A stretch of DNA of 64,000 nt, taken from positions 7,068,001-7,132,000 of the forward strand of contig NZ_CP108938.1 of NCBI RefSeq assembly GCF_036347135.1, read 5' to 3'. This document shows, piece by piece, positions 60,508-64,000 of the stretch. The notes beneath the pieces are model-generated. The model was not told the origin of the DNA. It saw only the letters and a program-made list of their open reading frames with translations, and made no database searches. Made by a program: the position numbers and the translations under genes. The stretch comes from Streptomyces sp. NBC_00775 (lineage in GTDB: Bacteria > Actinomycetota > Actinomycetes > Streptomycetales > Streptomycetaceae). Positions within the stretch are counted from its first letter, which is position 1. Every line of letters begins with the position of its first letter.

Positions 60508-61188
60508 GTGAACGACTTCCCCGGCAGCGGCCTCTACGCCCGCACGCAGGCCGAGTACACCGGTCCTCGCGCGGAGTCCCGCTACGTCATCCCGCGCTTC
60601 GTCGAGCGCACCTCGCAGGGCGTGCGTGAGTACGACCCGTACGCGAAGCTCTTCGAGGAGCGCGTGATCTTCCTCGGCGTGCAGATCGACGACGCGTCCG
60701 CCAACGACGTCATGGCGCAGCTGCTGTGCCTGGAGTCGATGGACCCCGACCGTGACATCTCGGTCTACATCAACAGCCCCGGTGGCTCCTTCACGGCACT
60801 CACTGCGATTTACGACACGATGCAGTTCGTGAAGCCGGACATTCAGACGGTCTGCATGGGCCAGGCCGCCTCGGCCGCCGCGATCCTGCTGGCCGCCGGT
60901 ACGCCGGGCAAGCGCATGGCGCTTCCGAACGCCCGCGTGCTGATCCACCAGCCCTACAGCGAGACCGGCCGCGGCCAGGTCTCGGACCTCGAAATCGCCG
61001 CGAACGAGATCCTCCGGATGCGTGCGCAGCTGGAAGACATGCTGGCCAAGCACTCGACCACGCCGATCGAGAAGATCCGCGAGGACATCGAGCGCGACAA
61101 GATCCTCACGGCCGAGGACGCGCTGGCGTACGGCCTGATCGACCAGATCATCTCTACCCGCAAGATGAACAACTCGTCCGTCGTCTGA
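60508..61188 (+). CDS. clpP2: ATP-dependent Clp protease proteolytic subunit ClpP2
   Basis: 226 residues. Ser122 ([12 protein letters not shown]), His147 (LIHQPYSE) and Asp197 (ERDKIL) form the triad. Long N-terminal extension ([35 protein letters not shown]) is typical of ClpP2 and is processed. GTG at 60508 follows AGGAGA. 106 bases after clpP1, same operon. Confidence 0.97.
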   Translation: MNDFPGSGLYARTQAEYTGPRAESRYVIPRFVERTSQGVREYDPYAKLFEERVIFLGVQIDDASANDVMAQLLCLESMDPDRDISVYINSPGGSFTALTAIYDTMQFVKPDIQTVCMGQAASAAAILLAAGTPGKRMALPNARVLIHQPYSETGRGQVSDLEIAANEILRMRAQLEDMLAKHSTTPIEKIREDIERDKILTAEDALAYGLIDQIISTRKMNNSSVV

Positions 61189-61212
61189 CGTACCGCTGTA
61201 GCATCTGCCGCT

Positions 61213-61250
61213 CCTTGGCGTGGTTCACGACAAAGTGAACCGCGCCAAGG
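61213..61250 (+). terminator. Hairpin between clpP2 and clpX
   Basis: CCTTGGCG-T-GGTTCAC (61213–61228) pairs with GTGAACC-G-CGCCAAGG (61235–61250) through 15 Watson–Crick pairs and one G·U, loop GACAAA. It lies 25 bases after the clpP2 stop. The U-tract is absent (G-rich instead), so it may attenuate or stabilise rather than stop transcription. A regulator site (GGTTCAC N6 GTGAACC) is the alternative. Confidence 0.7.
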
Positions 61251-61348
61251 GGGGCCCGAACGGGGGGCTCGGCAAGGTACCGTCGGACATAAGGCAGCAC
61301 CAGGAGTCGCTGGACCTAGGCGTCTCCCAGGCGAAGGGGAAGCACACC

Positions 61349-62635
61349 GTGGCACGCATCGGTGACGGCGGCGATCTGCTCAAGTGCTCGTTCTGTGGCA
61401 AGAGCCAGAAGCAGGTCAAGAAGCTCATCGCAGGCCCCGGTGTGTACATCTGCGACGAGTGCATCGATCTCTGCAACGAGATCATCGAGGAAGAACTCGC
61501 GGAGACGAGCGAGGTGCGCTGGGAGGAACTTCCCAAGCCCCGCGAGATCTACGAGTTCCTCGAGGGGTACGTGGTCGGCCAGGAGCCGGCCAAGAAGGCG
61601 CTCTCGGTCGCGGTGTACAACCACTACAAGCGGGTCCAGGCCGGTGAGAACAGCACGGGTCAAAACCGCGACGACGCCATCGAGTTGGCGAAGTCCAACA
61701 TCCTGCTGCTCGGCCCCACGGGCTCGGGCAAGACGCTCCTGGCCCAGACGCTGGCCCGCATGCTCAACGTCCCGTTCGCCATCGCCGACGCGACGGCGCT
61801 GACGGAGGCGGGTTATGTCGGCGAGGACGTCGAGAACATCCTGCTCAAGCTCATCCAGGCGGCGGACTACGACGTCAAGAAGGCCGAGACCGGGATCATC
61901 TACATCGACGAGATCGACAAGGTCGCCCGCAAGAGCGAGAACCCGTCGATCACGCGCGATGTGTCCGGCGAGGGCGTCCAACAGGCCCTGCTGAAGATCC
62001 TCGAAGGCACGACGGCCTCGGTCCCGCCCCAGGGCGGCCGCAAGCACCCGCACCAGGAGTTCATCCAGATCGACACGACGAACGTCCTGTTCATCGTGGG
62101 CGGCGCCTTCTCGGGCCTGGAGAAGCTCATCGAGTCCCGCGCCGGCGCGAAGGGTATCGGCTTCGGTGCGACGATCCGCTCGAAGCGGGAGCTGCAGTCC
62201 AAGGACCAGTTCGAGGACGTCATGCCCGAGGACCTGGTCAAGTTCGGCATGATCCCCGAGTTCATCGGCCGCCTCCCCGTCATCACCTCGGTCCACAACC
62301 TGGACCGCGAGGCCCTGCTCCAGATCCTGATCGAGCCGCGCAACGCCCTGGTGAAGCAGTACCAGCGCCTCTTCGAACTCGACGGCGTGGAACTCGACTT
62401 CGAGCGCGAGGCGTTGGAGGCCATCGCCGACCAGGCCATCCTCCGCCAGACCGGAGCGCGAGGCCTGCGCGCCATCATGGAGGAAGTCCTCATGTCCGTG
62501 ATGTACGAGGTCCCGTCCCGCAAGGACGTCGCCCGCGTCGTCATCACGGCGGACGTCGTTCACTCGAACGTGAACCCGACGCTGATTCCGCGGGACGCTC
62601 GCCGCGGGGGGCCGGGGGAGCAGAAGACGGCGTAG
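61349..62635 (+). CDS. clpX: ATP-dependent Clp protease ATP-binding subunit ClpX
   Basis: 428 residues, the S. coelicolor length. Zinc-binding Cys13/16/35/38 ([11 protein letters not shown] … YICDEC), Walker A GPTGSGKT, Walker [11 protein letters not shown], and the ClpP-docking IGF tripeptide in [10 protein letters not shown]. ClpX unfolds tagged or adaptor-bound substrates and feeds them to ClpP1P2. GTG at 61349 follows AGGCGAAGGGG; the frame opens further upstream but only from here does the zinc domain begin normally. Confidence 0.97.
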   Translation: MARIGDGGDLLKCSFCGKSQKQVKKLIAGPGVYICDECIDLCNEIIEEELAETSEVRWEELPKPREIYEFLEGYVVGQEPAKKALSVAVYNHYKRVQAGENSTGQNRDDAIELAKSNILLLGPTGSGKTLLAQTLARMLNVPFAIADATALTEAGYVGEDVENILLKLIQAADYDVKKAETGIIYIDEIDKVARKSENPSITRDVSGEGVQQALLKILEGTTASVPPQGGRKHPHQEFIQIDTTNVLFIVGGAFSGLEKLIESRAGAKGIGFGATIRSKRELQSKDQFEDVMPEDLVKFGMIPEFIGRLPVITSVHNLDREALLQILIEPRNALVKQYQRLFELDGVELDFEREALEAIADQAILRQTGARGLRAIMEEVLMSVMYEVPSRKDVARVVITADVVHSNVNPTLIPRDARRGGPGEQKTA

Positions 62636-62648
62636 CCGGTACTTGTAC

Positions 62649-62693
62649 GACGAAGGGGGCGCCCAGCGGACTTCGCTGGGCGCCCCCTTCGTC
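62649..62693 (+). terminator. Terminator after clpX
   Basis: A perfect stem of 20 pairs (GACGAAGGGGGCGCCCAGCG complementary arm 62649–62668 with 62674–62693) and a five-base loop, 14 bases past the clpX stop. Confidence 0.9.
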
Positions 62694-62813
62694 GATCCAC
62701 GCCCGGATCAAGCCACCTTGAGGTCTCCCACTTGTGCGATGCCTGCTCATGGTGATCTTCTCGAACGCCGCGGGGCCGACCACCTCGCGGCAAGTGAAAC
62801 GGGAGGGACAGAC

Positions 62814-63098
62814 ATGAAGATGAGGCGCGCGCTGGCGGCCATGTCCGTGGTTGCCACGGCAGCTGTGACGCCGGTGGTTACGGCCACGGCAGCACACGCG
62901 GCACGCAGCACATGCGTGAACTACCTCGGAAACCTGGGGCTTTACCAGATCGGTCCCAAGGTGAAGGAGGCCTGTGGTCACCCGGCGCACGACGGACCCC
63001 TCGGGGATGGCAAGGTGCCCGACCCTGCCTGCTACAACGGCCTCACGGACATAGGCGTGCGCGGGATACACGCCTACAGGGCCTGCGTCCGCGCCTGA
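62814..63098 (+). CDS. Small secreted four-cysteine protein, hypothetical
   Basis: 94 residues. Signal peptide to about AHA at residue 28–29, then a 65-residue mature protein with Cys34, Cys54, Cys73 and Cys91, spacings 19, 18 and 17. This regular spacing suggests two disulfides. Gly-rich mature sequence (GNLGLYQIGPKVKEACGHP). No family recognised; a role in wall, signalling or antimicrobial action is possible only as conjecture. ATG at 62814 follows GGGAGGGA. Followed by a terminator. Confidence 0.8.
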   Translation: MKMRRALAAMSVVATAAVTPVVTATAAHAARSTCVNYLGNLGLYQIGPKVKEACGHPAHDGPLGDGKVPDPACYNGLTDIGVRGIHAYRACVRA

Positions 63099-63117
63099 CG
63101 TCGGACCGGTCATGGCG

Positions 63118-63151
63118 AGGGCGCCCGACGGGACTCGTCGGGCGCCCTTTT
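63118..63151. terminator. Terminator between two converging genes
   Basis: AGGGCGCCCGACG (63118–63130) and CGTCGGGCGCCCT (63136–63148) form a perfect 13-bp stem, loop GGACT, followed by TTTT. Confidence 0.9.
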
Positions 63152-63172
63152 GCGCGAAGTGCCGTGCGCTGG

Positions 63173-64000
63173 TCAGATCTTGACGCGGACGTCGTTGCGG
63201 AGCTTGGCGGTCAGCTCGGCCGCCTCGTCGATCGAGGTGGTCTTGCCGGCGGCCAGGCTGACGAAGTCGTACGACAACACGTAGGCCAGGGTGCTGTGGT
63301 CGCCCCAGATGCAGACGGGCATCGTGAAGGTCTTGCCGCTCTCCTTGGTCTCGATGTTCTGGCACTTCATGACGCCGTTGGAGAAGCCGGCAGGGCTGAC
63401 CTTCTGCGGGCTGCCGACGAGCTTGCCGTCGGAGGACGAAGAGTCCTTCGTGGAGTCCTTCTTCATCTGCGCGAACATGGCGTCGACGACCTTCTCCGGG
63501 TCGTCGATGGTGCCGTACACGCCCGCGAACCCGAGGCTCTTGGCGGTGGCACCCGACCCGGAGGTGTAACCCGCGCTGACGTCCTTGGGGTTCTGGACGC
63601 CCCACGACTTCGCGTCCTCGATGTCCTTCTTCGTCATGGTGCCGGAGGACGAGGAGTCGTCCGCCTTCTTGTACTCGCCACCCAGGACTGCCGCCGGCGT
63701 CGTCAGCTTGTGCGCTCCGTCGTCGCCGACCGAGCCGCCACCGCCGCCCCCACCGATCACGAAGTACGCCCCGACGGCGATCGCGGCCACAACCGCCACC
63801 GCGCCGATGATCAGCCCCGTCTTCTTCTTGCCGCCGCCCGGAGCCGGCGGCTGCGGGACGCCGTAGGGCTGCTGGCCGTACGGCGGCTGCTGGCCGTAGG
63901 GGGGCTGGCCGTACGGGGGGGTCTGGGGCGGGACGCCCTGGGGAGCCTGCTGGGGGTAGCCGTAGCCGGGCTGCGCGGGGGGAGCCTGCTGCGGGTAGCC
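63173..64000 (-). CDS. Pro/Gln/Gly-rich membrane-anchored protein, N-terminus off the right edge
   Basis: At least 275 residues. The visible N-terminal part is a low-complexity repeat of GGYPQQAPPA, YGQPPYGQQ-type segments, followed by a Lys-Lys-Lys stop and one membrane segment (GLIIGAVAVVAAIAVGAYFVI), a Gly run and an extracellular domain of about 175 residues with Cys in MKCQNIE and PVCIWGD. Such Pro/Tyr/Gln-rich cytoplasmic regions and C-terminal domains are frequent in Streptomyces envelope proteins of unknown role. The start lies beyond the window. Confidence 0.85.
   Translation of the reverse strand, partial: GYPQQAPPAQPGYGYPQQAPQGVPPQTPPYGQPPYGQQPPYGQQPYGVPQPPAPGGGKKKTGLIIGAVAVVAAIAVGAYFVIGGGGGGGSVGDDGAHKLTTPAAVLGGEYKKADDSSSSGTMTKKDIEDAKSWGVQNPKDVSAGYTSGSGATAKSLGFAGVYGTIDDPEKVVDAMFAQMKKDSTKDSSSSDGKLVGSPQKVSPAGFSNGVMKCQNIETKESGKTFTMPVCIWGDHSTLAYVLSYDFVSLAAGKTTSIDEAAELTAKLRNDVRVKI

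Overview
The window is about 70% GC with strong third-position GC bias, and carries a tig–clpP1–clpP2–clpX locus, pepN, Ser/Thr kinases with extracellular domains, MalK-type sugar ABC cassettes and many GTG starts. This is a Streptomyces chromosome. The gene order (pepN, a SodF-type locus, rpiB, a Nei-like glycosylase, tig, clpP1P2, clpX) matches the clp neighbourhood I recall from S. coelicolor. No integrase, transposase or CRISPR was seen.

Layout. 1–3.2 kb: secreted subtilisin, cut by the left edge. 3.5–5.6 kb: CGNR regulator divergent from a VOC protein and a PNPOX-like protein. 5.9–11 kb: Tat-exported metallophosphoesterase, secreted serine hydrolase, isochorismatase-type hydrolase, AbiEi/DUF559-like protein. 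11.2–15 kb: pepN, a DsbA-like nitroreductase-family protein, a zinc-ribbon protein. 15.3–26.5 kb: carbohydrate/polyol cluster with one binding protein, two permeases, two different ATPases, a DeoR regulator, a 2-hydroxyacid dehydrogenase and two FGGY kinases, plus a phosphatase. 26.5–30.6 kb: MMPL exporter with a NarL-type two-component pair. 31.1–33 kb: broken SodF gene and an amino-acid permease. 33.1–38.3 kb: organosulfur operon (ABC importer, flavin monooxygenase, TauD-type dioxygenase) headed by a short leader ORF ending Cys-Cys. 38.4–47.1 kb: ROK regulator, bioY, FAD oxidoreductase, LPKTG surface protein, Ser/Thr kinase, second amino-acid permease. 47.3–53.6 kb: rpiB, Nei-like glycosylase, Eis-like acetyltransferase, membrane PP2C phosphatase, HD hydrolase, acyltransferase. 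54.2–57.5 kb: small membrane protein, second Ser/Thr kinase with a PQQ-type propeller, four-TM protein. 57.5–62.7 kb: tRNA-Gly, tRNA-Pro, tig, clpP1, clpP2, clpX. 62.8–64 kb: small secreted four-Cys protein and a Pro/Gln/Gly-rich membrane protein cut by the right edge.

Working together. Trigger factor and ClpP1P2/ClpX form a folding and proteolysis locus with a ClgR-type box upstream. The 38–33 kb operon imports and oxidises organosulfur compounds, probably under cysteine-sensing leader control. The 15–26 kb cluster imports, phosphorylates and oxidises an unidentified carbohydrate or polyol under DeoR control.

Main non-coding signals: a dispersed intergenic repeat family (five copies, three with an identical 30-bp end, two with perfect terminal inverted repeats); a permease 5' UTR that can fold to hide its ribosome binding site; a perfect 28-bp palindrome upstream of the MMPL/two-component operon; and a divergent 9-12-9 operator at the CGNR regulator. 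All coordinates and motifs were read by eye; family names come from recognised motifs, not database searches.
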